Shown here one piece after another: positions 1-6,059 of a DNA stretch of 7,657 nucleotides. The notes under the pieces were generated by a model. It did not search any database. It was not told where the DNA came from and worked only from the letters and a program-made list of their open reading frames with translations. The DNA is from Clostridiales bacterium (GTDB taxonomy: Bacteria; Bacillota; Clostridia; Lachnospirales; Lachnospiraceae): the NCBI GenBank assembly GCA_019420425.1, contig JAHZHG010000125.1, positions 1 through 7,657 of the forward strand, given 5' to 3'. The position numbers and the translations under genes were made by a program. Each line of letters begins with the position of its first letter. The first letter of the stretch is position 1.

Positions 1-20
1 GTATCCTCTCTTTATTCCAA

Positions 21-30
21 AAGAAAGGAG
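21..30 (+). promoter_or_regulatory. Ribosome binding site of the ABC ATPase gene
   Basis: AAGAAAGGAG, with core AAAGGAG at 24-30, lies 7 bases before the ATG at 38. No promoter is recognisable in the 37 bases available, so the transcript of the ABC genes probably begins outside the window. Confidence 0.7.
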
Positions 31-37
31 TAGCTCT

Positions 38-766
38 ATGGAACTGCAAATCCACCAGCTGACTAAATCCTACGGTCGAAAAACCGCCGTCTGCCGTCTG
101 ACGCTCACGCTTTCCCCCGGCATATGCGGCCTGCTTGGCCCGAACGGGGCAGGGAAATCTACGCTCATGCGCCTGATCTGCGCTCTCCAAACGCCAACCA
201 GCGGCCATATCACCCTGGATGGCCGGGAAATCCGCTCCCTGGGTGAAGGCTACCGCTCCCTTCTCGGTTATCTGCCCCAGAGCTTTGCCCAGAGCGTTTA
301 CCCGGATTTTACCCCTCAGGACTACCTGCTCTACATTTCCGCCCTGAAGGGCCTCCCCTCCGGCGAAGCTTCACGGAAATCCCGCCGGCTGTTATCCGCC
401 GTTGGTCTTACGGAAAAAAGCAAGTCCAAAATCAAAACCCTTTCCGGCGGCATGAAGCAGCGGCTGGGCATTGCTCAGGCCCTGCTCAACGATCCCAGAA
501 TCCTCATCCTGGACGAGCCTACCGTCGGCCTCGATCCCGGCGAACGGATACGCTTTCGCAAGCTGCTAAAAGCATTGGCCACGGACAGCATCGTCCTTTA
601 TTCCACCCATATCGTATCGGATCTGGAAGTCATTGCAGATAAGGTCGTCATGATGAATGCAGGACAACTCCTGGCAGACGATCGGCTTCCTTCCCCTGGC
701 CTGGAAACCCAATATCTCTACTATTTGGAAAGGAGCAATCGCCATGAAACGTCTGATCTGCTTTGA
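38..766 (+). CDS. ABC-2 type exporter, ATP-binding subunit
   Basis: This is the cytoplasmic ATPase of an ABC exporter; it binds and hydrolyses ATP to drive the permease encoded next. All nucleotide-binding motifs are intact: Walker A GPNGAGKS at residues 34-41, Q-loop Gln81, signature LSGGMKQR at 135-142, Walker B ILILDE at 155-160 with catalytic Glu160, D-loop GLD at 164-166 and switch His191. At 242 residues it is a bare nucleotide-binding domain with a very short tail, lacking the C-terminal extension seen in DrrA/BcrA-type subunits. The ATG at 38 is preceded by AAAGGAG (24-30) with 7 bases of spacing. The last 23 bases overlap the permease gene, which implies translational coupling. The substrate cannot be told from sequence; lipid, peptide or antibiotic export and sodium export (NatA-like) are all possible. 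The family call is very secure. Confidence 0.95.
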   Translation: MELQIHQLTKSYGRKTAVCRLTLTLSPGICGLLGPNGAGKSTLMRLICALQTPTSGHITLDGREIRSLGEGYRSLLGYLPQSFAQSVYPDFTPQDYLLYISALKGLPSGEASRKSRRLLSAVGLTEKSKSKIKTLSGGMKQRLGIAQALLNDPRILILDEPTVGLDPGERIRFRKLLKALATDSIVLYSTHIVSDLEVIADKVVMMNAGQLLADDRLPSPGLETQYLYYLERSNRHETSDLL

Positions 767-1784
767 ACTGAAAAAAATTTTCTCCCGAAAGCTGGTGCTT
801 GGCGGCCTCCTTCTTGTCCTGCTGCTTGGCCTGAATAGCTTCCCCTGGGCATCCCCGGCGGATATTCAGTACGAACAGCAAATCGCCGCCAAATACGCAG
901 GCTCCCTGGACGACGCCAAGGTCCGGCAGATGCTCAGCGATTTCCTGCCCTCGAAAGAAGATCTGGAGCGCTGGCACGGCGTCAGCGTAGCCTATATCGG
1001 CCTGAATTCCATGCAGTCTGCCGTACACAGCCGCTTTGCCAACCCAGACGGCACCTGGAATGGAAAGACAGTCGCTGACGTCTACGGAGACCAGCGCATC
1101 CAGGTGGGCTATCACTCTGGCTGGCTCGCCCTCAGCCGCAGCCTGGTACAGACCATGACCGCCGCCGCCTTTTTGACCATTGTCATGACCGCTTCCGTAT
1201 TTTCCGGCGAGTACGCCGGCGCAGACAATATCCTGCTGACCTCGCGGTACGGAAAAACCCGCTGTCCTGTGGCAAAGATCATCGCCTCCTTTGCGGCCTC
1301 CCTTTCCCTTACCGCACTGATTCTCGGAGCGTTTATGGCTGCTGCCCTTTTCCTCTACGGCACAACAGGCCTTGACTCCAGCGTACTTTTCTGCGAAGCG
1401 GCCTATATGGACTATATTCCCTTTAACATCAGCTGCGGAACCATGCTTCTGTACCAAATTGGCCTTTCCTTCAGCGGCATAGCTGCGCTGACCGCCCTCA
1501 CCCTTTTGGTCTCTGCAGTCAGCCGGAATGCCACCGCCGCCCTTGCCATCACAGCTGCACTTTTCCTGCTTCCGCTGTACCTCTCCCCGGCTGAGCACGA
1601 TCCGCTGTTTCGTCTGGCTGCCCTGCTTCCGGTTTACCAGCTTCAGTTTTCCTCGCTGATGTCCATTGCCTGGACCGGCAAAAATCTCCTGTATGCCGTC
1701 ACTGCATTCCCGGCCTCCGCCGCCTTTGCCCTGGCCGGAGCCTTACTGTCACACAGCTGCTTTGCCCTGCGCCAGGTGCGATAA
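744..1784 (+). CDS. ABC-2 type exporter, permease subunit
   Basis: This integral membrane protein is the likely partner of the ATPase before it. I start it at the ATG at 744 (346 residues) because AAAGGAG at 729-735 sits 8 bases upstream and the protein then begins with MKRLICFELKKIFSRK, a typical ABC-2 permease start of a basic amphipathic stretch followed by a membrane span. An in-frame ATG at 657 would add 29 unlikely residues. Predicted spans are near residues 17-36, 135-157, 180-206, 233-258, 264-281 and 315-338. Residues 37-134 form a hydrophilic loop of about 100 residues, expected outside the cell. The segment at 152-178 (FSGEY, then ILLTSRYGKTR) is the usual conserved cytoplasmic loop of this family. 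No second permease follows, so the transporter is either a homodimer or has another permease gene upstream of the window. Confidence 0.88.
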   Translation: MKRLICFELKKIFSRKLVLGGLLLVLLLGLNSFPWASPADIQYEQQIAAKYAGSLDDAKVRQMLSDFLPSKEDLERWHGVSVAYIGLNSMQSAVHSRFANPDGTWNGKTVADVYGDQRIQVGYHSGWLALSRSLVQTMTAAAFLTIVMTASVFSGEYAGADNILLTSRYGKTRCPVAKIIASFAASLSLTALILGAFMAAALFLYGTTGLDSSVLFCEAAYMDYIPFNISCGTMLLYQIGLSFSGIAALTALTLLVSAVSRNATAALAITAALFLLPLYLSPAEHDPLFRLAALLPVYQLQFSSLMSIAWTGKNLLYAVTAFPASAAFALAGALLSHSCFALRQVR

Positions 1785-1793
1785 GCCGCATCG

Positions 1794-2810
1794 TCAGAAA
1801 ACCTCCCTGACCACCTCCCGCACGATCAGGACAGTGGCCGGGCCGAGGATCACGCCGCCCAGCCCGTACACGCAGATTCCCGCATAGACAATCAGCACCA
1901 TGGCAAAGGGATAAATCCCCAGGCTGTCTCCCAGAAGCTTTGGCTCCAGCAGCTCTCTGGCCGTATTTGCGGCCAGAAACAGCAGAAACAGCGCAGACGC
2001 CTTTCCAAAATTCCCCTGAAGCAGCGTAAACAGCGACCAGGGGATCAAGATCGTTCCCACCCCAATAAACGGAAGGGCATCCAGCAGCCCGATGGCCAGC
2101 CCCAGCAGCAGGGCGTACGGATTTTTCATCACCGCCAGACCCACCACACACAGCACGGACACCACCGTAATAATGATGATCTGCGCCTTAATATACTCCC
2201 CTCCCAGCTTCCACAGCCGATCCATAATCCGGTGCGACCGCTGATACAGCTCATAATTCTCCAGATTTGCCTTGATCTTGTCATAGTCCTTCATCAGAAG
2301 AATAACCGCCGCATAAATCACAAACACCAGCCCCACTGCAGCGATTATTCCCATAATGTACCGGATAGAGCTGTGGAGCATGATGGGCATCTGCTCCTCC
2401 AGCCGTGCCTCCATATGATCCAGATTTACATAAACAAAATCCTTGATTTCCTCATTCCGGATCCCCAGAAAATTTTCCAGTCCATAGCAGCAGTCATCCA
2501 CCACTCCCATAAACTGCCCGTAATACCGGTCAAAATTTTCCGCAATATTCTGTATCTGCACCACCAGCTGACTGTACAGAAAATACAGCCCCAGCCCCGC
2601 CAGGCCCAGCAGCAGCGTCATCAGCACTGCAATAATCCATTCCTTGGGGCATTTCAGTTTTTTGTGTATGCGAACGGTCACCGGATTCAGCCAGTGCACG
2701 AAAAAATAGGCAATAAAAAAGGGAAGCACATACGGCAGCAGGTACCGCATCCCCAGAAATACCGCCGCTGTGATTCCCAAAATCCAACAGAGCTTTTTAT
2801 ATTCCGACAT
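1794..2810 (-). CDS. AI-2E family (YtvI-like) membrane transporter
   Basis: This 338-residue polytopic membrane protein belongs to the AI-2E/UPF0118 family. Supporting features are an N-terminal pair of spans (about 8-24 and 26-43), another at 57-80, a hydrophilic segment of about 70 residues (81-149) in the position typical of the family, then spans near 150-174, 207-227, 231-258, 266-283 and 300-335. Two family motifs are visible: LLDALPFIGVGTILIPW at 242-258 and ELLEPKLLGDSLGIYPF at 286-302. Family members have been linked to autoinducer-2 export, sodium/proton antiport and, as YtvI, to sporulating Firmicutes; the substrate here is unknown. The ATG at 2810 has AAGGAGG (2819-2825) 8 bases upstream. 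It is the last gene of the minus-strand series, 87 bases after the pseudouridine synthase gene. It ends 9 bases from the stop of the convergent ABC permease gene. Confidence 0.9.
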   Translation of the reverse strand: MSEYKKLCWILGITAAVFLGMRYLLPYVLPFFIAYFFVHWLNPVTVRIHKKLKCPKEWIIAVLMTLLLGLAGLGLYFLYSQLVVQIQNIAENFDRYYGQFMGVVDDCCYGLENFLGIRNEEIKDFVYVNLDHMEARLEEQMPIMLHSSIRYIMGIIAAVGLVFVIYAAVILLMKDYDKIKANLENYELYQRSHRIMDRLWKLGGEYIKAQIIIITVVSVLCVVGLAVMKNPYALLLGLAIGLLDALPFIGVGTILIPWSLFTLLQGNFGKASALFLLFLAANTARELLEPKLLGDSLGIYPFAMVLIVYAGICVYGLGGVILGPATVLIVREVVREVF

Positions 2811-2897
2811 TATACCAGCCTCCTTGATCGTTAGCTTGCGCCGGAAAAGCCCTCATTATTCTGTTTTTCGTCAATGCCCAGATATTGCAAGCCAGTA

Positions 2898-3563
2898 CTA
2901 TACCAGCGTAAAGCCTGTGCCCTCCGGTTCACAGGTAAATTTCATTTTCTTTTTTGTACCCGGATACATAAACTCCAGCTCAGCCGCACAGAGCGCCATC
3001 TCCCGCTCCTCCTTCGGCGCGCCGCCATATTTACCGTCGCCGTAAATCGGCATTCCCGCCCCTGCCAGCTGTACCCGGATCTGATGGTGTCTCCCGGTAA
3101 GCAAATGCACCTCTACCAGCGCATACCCGGTTTTATACTTTTTGATCCGGTACTCCATCTCTGCCTTTTTGGCTCCTTTCGCAGAAGCCGGAACGATCTG
3201 GGAGCAGTTTGTCTTTCCATCCTTGACCAGATAATCGGTCAGCCTTCCGCTCTTAGCCACAGACTTTCCGTTCTGCATCCGCACCACTGCCAGATACGTC
3301 TTATTCATATTCCCCTTTGCCAGCTGCGCAGAAAGCTCCCTTGATGCAAACTCAGACTTTGCAAATACAATAATTCCCTGCACCGGCTGATCCAGCCTGT
3401 GCACCAGGCCCAGATACGGAGCCTTCTTCGTCTGCTCCGCCAGATAATTCCTGCACATGCTCTCCAGATCCTGCTCCGCCAGCTTTGCGGTCTGTACGGC
3501 AATCCCCGCCGGCTTCTTCACCACCAGCAAATGCTTATCTTCAAATAGAATCCAGTCCTTCAT
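2898..3563 (-). CDS. RluA-family RNA pseudouridine synthase
   Basis: This enzyme isomerises uridine to pseudouridine in rRNA or tRNA. Counting from the ATG at 3563 (221 residues), the active-site motif HRLD lies at 55-58 with catalytic Asp58 in the context LVHRLDQPVQGIIVFAKS. The second conserved block LLTGRHHQIRVQLA is at 154-167, followed by MPIYGDGKYG at 171-180. There is no N-terminal S4 RNA-binding domain, so it is one of the short RluA-type enzymes of about 220-230 residues; the exact RNA target cannot be assigned. I prefer the ATG at 3563 because GGGGAGG (3570-3576) lies 6 bases upstream and the protein then begins with MKDWILFEDKHLLVVKKPAG, as family members do. An in-frame GTG at 3590 overlaps the preceding stop as GTGA but lacks a ribosome site. 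The gene follows the ThrE pair by 23 bases. Confidence 0.92.
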   Translation of the reverse strand: MKDWILFEDKHLLVVKKPAGIAVQTAKLAEQDLESMCRNYLAEQTKKAPYLGLVHRLDQPVQGIIVFAKSEFASRELSAQLAKGNMNKTYLAVVRMQNGKSVAKSGRLTDYLVKDGKTNCSQIVPASAKGAKKAEMEYRIKKYKTGYALVEVHLLTGRHHQIRVQLAGAGMPIYGDGKYGGAPKEEREMALCAAELEFMYPGTKKKMKFTCEPEGTGFTLV

Positions 3564-3569
3564 CCTCTT

Positions 3570-3576
3570 CCTCCCC
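3570..3576 (-). promoter_or_regulatory. Ribosome binding site deciding the pseudouridine synthase start
   Basis: The minus strand reads GGGGAGG here, 6 bases before the ATG at 3563. The alternative GTG at 3590 is preceded by AGAGAAAACA, with no comparable purine match to the 16S tail, so this site favours the shorter protein. Confidence 0.65.
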
Positions 3577-3586
3577 GCCCGTAAAG

Positions 3587-4027
3587 TCACTGTTTTCTCT
3601 TTCGTCCCAAAATCGCCAGAAAAAATCCCTGAGGCAGCTCAAACACAAATACAATCCCCAGCACAATGGAGACCGCCGTTTTCAGCGCCATATATCCCGT
3701 TTCCGCCGCCAGCGGCAGCTGATCCGTCACCAGATAATACGTCGTCCAGTACACCCCTGCGCCAGGCACCAGCGGGAAAATTCCCGAAATCAAGAATATC
3801 GTCACCGGGCACCTCTTCCAGATCGCCGTAAATCTCGACAGCAGAATCACCACCATCGTGGCCAGCAAAACACTTTCTGCTGCACCACACACCAGGGAAG
3901 CCAAACAATAAATTGCCCAGCCCATGCCTCCGATTATCCCACAGTACGGATAAAACCTCCGCGGCACGCCAAACAAAACCGAAAATGCCACCGTCCCCGC
4001 CATCGCGGAAATAATCTCCGTAATCAT
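3587..4027 (-). CDS. ThrE-type exporter, C-terminal-type subunit (DUF3815)
   Basis: This 146-residue membrane protein corresponds to the C-terminal (ThrE_2, DUF3815) half of the threonine/serine exporter family. Spans are visible at about 3-21, 28-47, 51-66, 75-100 and 113-132. The hallmark is SGIFPLVPGAGVYWTTYYLV at 81-100, which carries the conserved PLVPGAG turn in a membrane segment. The C-terminus is basic (GRKRKQ). Single-chain ThrE of Corynebacterium joins both halves; here they are separate genes, as in E. coli YjjP/YjjB. Its ATG at 4027 overlaps the preceding gene's TGA as ATGA, and GGAGG at 4037-4041 lies 9 bases upstream, so translation is probably coupled and the two subunits made in similar amounts. 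It should function only together with the larger subunit. The substrate (threonine/serine, a dicarboxylate or other) is not determined by sequence. Confidence 0.9.
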   Translation of the reverse strand: MITEIISAMAGTVAFSVLFGVPRRFYPYCGIIGGMGWAIYCLASLVCGAAESVLLATMVVILLSRFTAIWKRCPVTIFLISGIFPLVPGAGVYWTTYYLVTDQLPLAAETGYMALKTAVSIVLGIVFVFELPQGFFLAILGRKRKQ

Positions 4028-4806
4028 AGCCGTACACCTCCGGTTATTCTGCCCAAAATCGAAATTCCCAGTCCCACGCCAAAGGCAATGCAGAAAAATC
4101 CCAGCATGGCATCCAGCATCCGTACGGAACCGGAAATATAATCCCCGTCCGCAATATCCCGAATTGCATTGGTAAAGGGCACGCCCGGAATCATCGGCAT
4201 AATCGAGCCGATAATCATAAAATTCAAATGCTCACCCAGACCGGCAAAATACATCAGCCCGCACAGCAGCGTAACCAGGGCGCCGCCGCCGATATTTCCC
4301 ACGATTTTCGACAGATGCGGCCCGCTGATATACAAAATATATCCGTAAAGCGCCAGTCCGGTCAGAAATGCCGCGGCGCTGTCCCACAGATTTCCGCCGA
4401 ACAAGCAACAGAACGCCCCGCTGCCCACGCCGGAAGCCAAAATCTGTACCCATTTCCGCTTCGGCGGCATTGTCCGGATCTGCTCCAGAACCGCCATAGC
4501 CTCATCCACCGTATATTTTCCTTCTGCAATCTCCCTGGACAGCTGGTTCACTGCCGCCACCTTATCCAGATGGGTGCCGCTCACCGGAATATGCTGCACC
4601 TTGGCAAAAAACTTTTCCCGGTCGCTGCCCGCCGTCATAAAAATCCCGTTGCTCAGCACAAACTCACTGCCGGACTCCACCCCGTAATGGTGGCAGATCC
4701 GATCCATTGTCTCCTCTACCCGGGAGATCTCCGCTCCGTTTTCCAGAAGAATATGGCCTGCCTGAAGGGCAAGCTCCATTACCTCTTTATCATTCCGGCC
4801 GTCCAC
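4024..4806 (-). CDS. ThrE-type exporter, N-terminal-type subunit (DUF1212)
   Basis: This 260-residue protein is the ThrE_1 (DUF1212) half of the exporter. Residues 1-115 are a soluble, presumably cytoplasmic domain with the family-like LALQAGHILLENGAEISRVE at 12-31. Residues 119-252 hold about five membrane spans (near 119-136, 141-160, 168-189, 192-207 and 229-252). The conserved segment MPMIPGVPFTNAIRDIADGD at 203-222 is the family hallmark and mirrors the PGAG turn of the partner subunit. The start is a GTG at 4806 with AGGAGG (4818-4823) 11 bases upstream; an ATG at 4779 would lose eight residues and has a weaker site. The gene begins 24 bases after the acetyltransferase stop and overlaps the smaller subunit gene by 4 bases. 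Known relatives export threonine and serine (Corynebacterium ThrE) or succinate (YjjPB); which applies here is open. Confidence 0.92.
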   Translation of the reverse strand: MDGRNDKEVMELALQAGHILLENGAEISRVEETMDRICHHYGVESGSEFVLSNGIFMTAGSDREKFFAKVQHIPVSGTHLDKVAAVNQLSREIAEGKYTVDEAMAVLEQIRTMPPKRKWVQILASGVGSGAFCCLFGGNLWDSAAAFLTGLALYGYILYISGPHLSKIVGNIGGGALVTLLCGLMYFAGLGEHLNFMIIGSIMPMIPGVPFTNAIRDIADGDYISGSVRMLDAMLGFFCIAFGVGLGISILGRITGGVRL

Positions 4807-4817
4807 CGCTCCTTCTC

Positions 4818-4823
4818 CCTCCT
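4818..4823 (-). promoter_or_regulatory. Ribosome binding site for the DUF1212 subunit (GTG start)
   Basis: AGGAGG on the minus strand lies 11 bases before the GTG at 4806, slightly longer than ideal. A second purine run, AAGGAG at 4809-4814, is only 2 bases from the GTG and is too close to serve on its own. The alternative ATG at 4779 has only a short AGAGG about 3 bases away, so the GTG start is preferred. Confidence 0.5.
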
Positions 4824-4830
4824 GCAGCCG

Positions 4831-5337
4831 TCAAAGCGTCTTTTCCAGACAAACCAGCTGCACGCCGGCTATCCCGTTAAAATTGCAGGGAACAATCCCT
4901 GCCTCCGTATAGCCCAGCCGCTTATACAGACTGCGCGCCCGCGCATTAACCGCATTCGTATCCATCCGCAGATACCGACAGCCGTTCTCCAGAGCATAGT
5001 CCTCATAAAACTGCACAAACCTCCGGCCCAGTCCCTTACCCGCCTGCGCCGGCTCTACCACCAGCGTATGCAGCACCATCACCTCAGCCTCCGGCGCCTG
5101 GTAATTCCAGTCGGCAAGGGCATATTCCGGCACCTGAACCCGGTTAATCCTGGCCGCCGCTACAACCTGCCCATCCTCCTCATCCACAAACAGCTCGTCC
5201 TTCTCCAGCGCCTCCAGCGCCGTCCGTCTGGTCGGATAAATCCCCTTCACCCAGCCAATGCTCTCTCCACTGTCCAAAATATGCGCATAAATCTGAACCA
5301 CACCGTCAATATCCCCCGGCTCCGCTCTGCGTATCAC
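4831..5337 (-). CDS. GNAT-family N-acetyltransferase
   Basis: This 168-residue cytoplasmic enzyme is predicted to transfer an acetyl group from acetyl-CoA to an amine. The GNAT core is clear: motif A runs VLHTLVVEPAQAGKGLGRRF at 88-107, with the acetyl-CoA pyrophosphate loop QAGKGLG at 98-104. Motif B includes NARARSLYKRLGYTEAG at 131-147, where Tyr138 is in the usual position of the general acid. The N-terminus MIRRAEPGDIDGVVQIY at 1-17 is the standard first strand and helix. The start is a GTG at 5337, supported by GGGAGG (5347-5352) with 9 bases of spacing. It lies 32 bases after the response regulator and 24 bases before the ThrE-type genes, so co-transcription is likely. The acceptor is unknown: a protein N-terminus, an amino acid, a polyamine or an antibiotic are all possible, and nothing in the sequence points to drug resistance. 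Confidence 0.9.
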   Translation of the reverse strand: MIRRAEPGDIDGVVQIYAHILDSGESIGWVKGIYPTRRTALEALEKDELFVDEEDGQVVAAARINRVQVPEYALADWNYQAPEAEVMVLHTLVVEPAQAGKGLGRRFVQFYEDYALENGCRYLRMDTNAVNARARSLYKRLGYTEAGIVPCNFNGIAGVQLVCLEKTL

Positions 5338-5346
5338 AGCCTGCTT

Positions 5347-5352
5347 CCTCCC
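5347..5352 (-). promoter_or_regulatory. Ribosome binding site for the acetyltransferase (GTG start)
   Basis: GGGAGG on the minus strand, 9 bases before the GTG at 5337, supports the non-ATG start. A nearby ATG at 5359 is out of frame with the acetyltransferase. Confidence 0.6.
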
Positions 5353-5369
5353 TCTCCATAAACCGTCCT

Positions 5370-6059
5370 CTATATCTTAAACCGGTACCCCACTCCCCAT
5401 ATCGTCTCAATATACTGGGGCTTCGACGAGGATACCTCGATTTTCTCCCGGATTTTCTTGATATGCACCGTCACCGTAGCAATATCCCCGATGGAGTCCA
5501 TATCCCATATCTTCTTGAACAGCTCTTCCTTCGTATACACATGATTCGGATTCTCTGCCAGGAAGGTGAGCAGGTCAAATTCCTTTGTGGTAAACGTTTT
5601 TTCCACGCCATTCACCCACACACGCCTTGCCGTCTTGTCAATCTTGATTCCCCGGATCTCCACAATCTGGTTTTCCACCCGGTTTGCGTGTACCAGGCGG
5701 TCATATCTGGCCAGATGGGCCTTTACCCGGGCCACCAGCTCGCTTGGGCTGAATGGTTTGGTCACGTAATCATCCGCACCCAGGCCCAGGCCGCGTATCT
5801 TGTCGATATCATCCTTTTTCGCCGAAACCAGCAGAATCGGCGTATCCTTCTCCTTCCGGATCTGTCTGCAGATCTCAAATCCATCGATTCCCGGAAGCAT
5901 CAGATCCAGAATCACCAGATCAAACTCCTCCTGGAGGGCCCTCTTCAGCCCCACATCGCCAATGGTTTCAATCTCCACCGAAAATCCGCTCAGCTCCAGA
6001 TAATCCTTTTCCAGATCCGCTATCGCCAGTTCATCCTCGACAATCAGTATTTTACTCAT
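5370..6059 (-). CDS. OmpR/PhoB-family response regulator
   Basis: This 229-residue DNA-binding regulator should be phosphorylated by the kinase encoded immediately before it. The receiver domain (about 1-118) has the acidic pair Glu8/Asp9, phosphoacceptor Asp52 in LVILDLMLPGIDG, Ser79 in the switch Thr/Ser position, Tyr98 and Lys101 in YVTKPFSPSELVARV. A linker leads to a winged-helix domain (about 132-229) with RRVWVNG, TTKEFDLLTFLAENP, the recognition-helix region TVTVHIKKIREKI at 195-207 and the terminal hairpin ETIWGVGYRFKI. The ATG at 6059 has AGGAGG (6069-6074) 9 bases upstream, inside the end of the kinase gene, which overlaps it by 8 bases. Its targets are unknown. Autoregulation of the promoter upstream of the kinase is a common arrangement for the family but is inferred here. 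Confidence 0.95.
   Translation of the reverse strand: MSKILIVEDELAIADLEKDYLELSGFSVEIETIGDVGLKRALQEEFDLVILDLMLPGIDGFEICRQIRKEKDTPILLVSAKKDDIDKIRGLGLGADDYVTKPFSPSELVARVKAHLARYDRLVHANRVENQIVEIRGIKIDKTARRVWVNGVEKTFTTKEFDLLTFLAENPNHVYTKEELFKKIWDMDSIGDIATVTVHIKKIREKIEVSSSKPQYIETIWGVGYRFKI

Noticed and set aside
1..33. Possible C-terminal tail of an upstream gene ending with TAG at 31-33 (reading VSSLYSKRKE).
   Set aside because: All three frames are open at the left edge over this short stretch, so the sequence cannot show which, if any, is coding.
648..1598. Long open frame of 316 codons on the minus strand opposite the ABC permease gene.
   Set aside because: It is a shadow of the permease frame: the translation is glycine-, lysine- and charge-rich with no domain, and the plus-strand reading has clear membrane spans and a coupled ATPase.
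2834..2892. Inverted repeat GCTTGC/GCAAGC in the 87-base gap before the AI-2E gene, and a TTGACG sequence on the minus strand at 2869-2874.
   Set aside because: The arms are six bases with a 47-base loop and no T-run, so not a terminator. TTGACG has no acceptable -10 at 15-19 bases (the 17-base position reads GGCTTT), so I do not call a promoter.
3564..3590. GTG start at 3590 for the pseudouridine synthase, overlapping the previous stop as GTGA.
   Set aside because: There is no ribosome site before the GTG, and the added nine residues (MTLRAGRKR) are not family-like; the ATG at 3563 has a good site. Coupled initiation at the GTG remains possible.
3485..4141. Open frame of 218 codons on the plus strand rich in Arg, His and Ser.
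   Set aside because: It lies opposite the DUF3815 gene and parts of both neighbouring genes, and has no family-like motif.
4228..5361. Open frame of 377 codons on the plus strand opposite the exporter and acetyltransferase genes.
   Set aside because: It spans two well-supported minus-strand genes and their junction, and its product is rich in His, Pro, Gln and Arg with no recognisable motif, typical of an antisense shadow.
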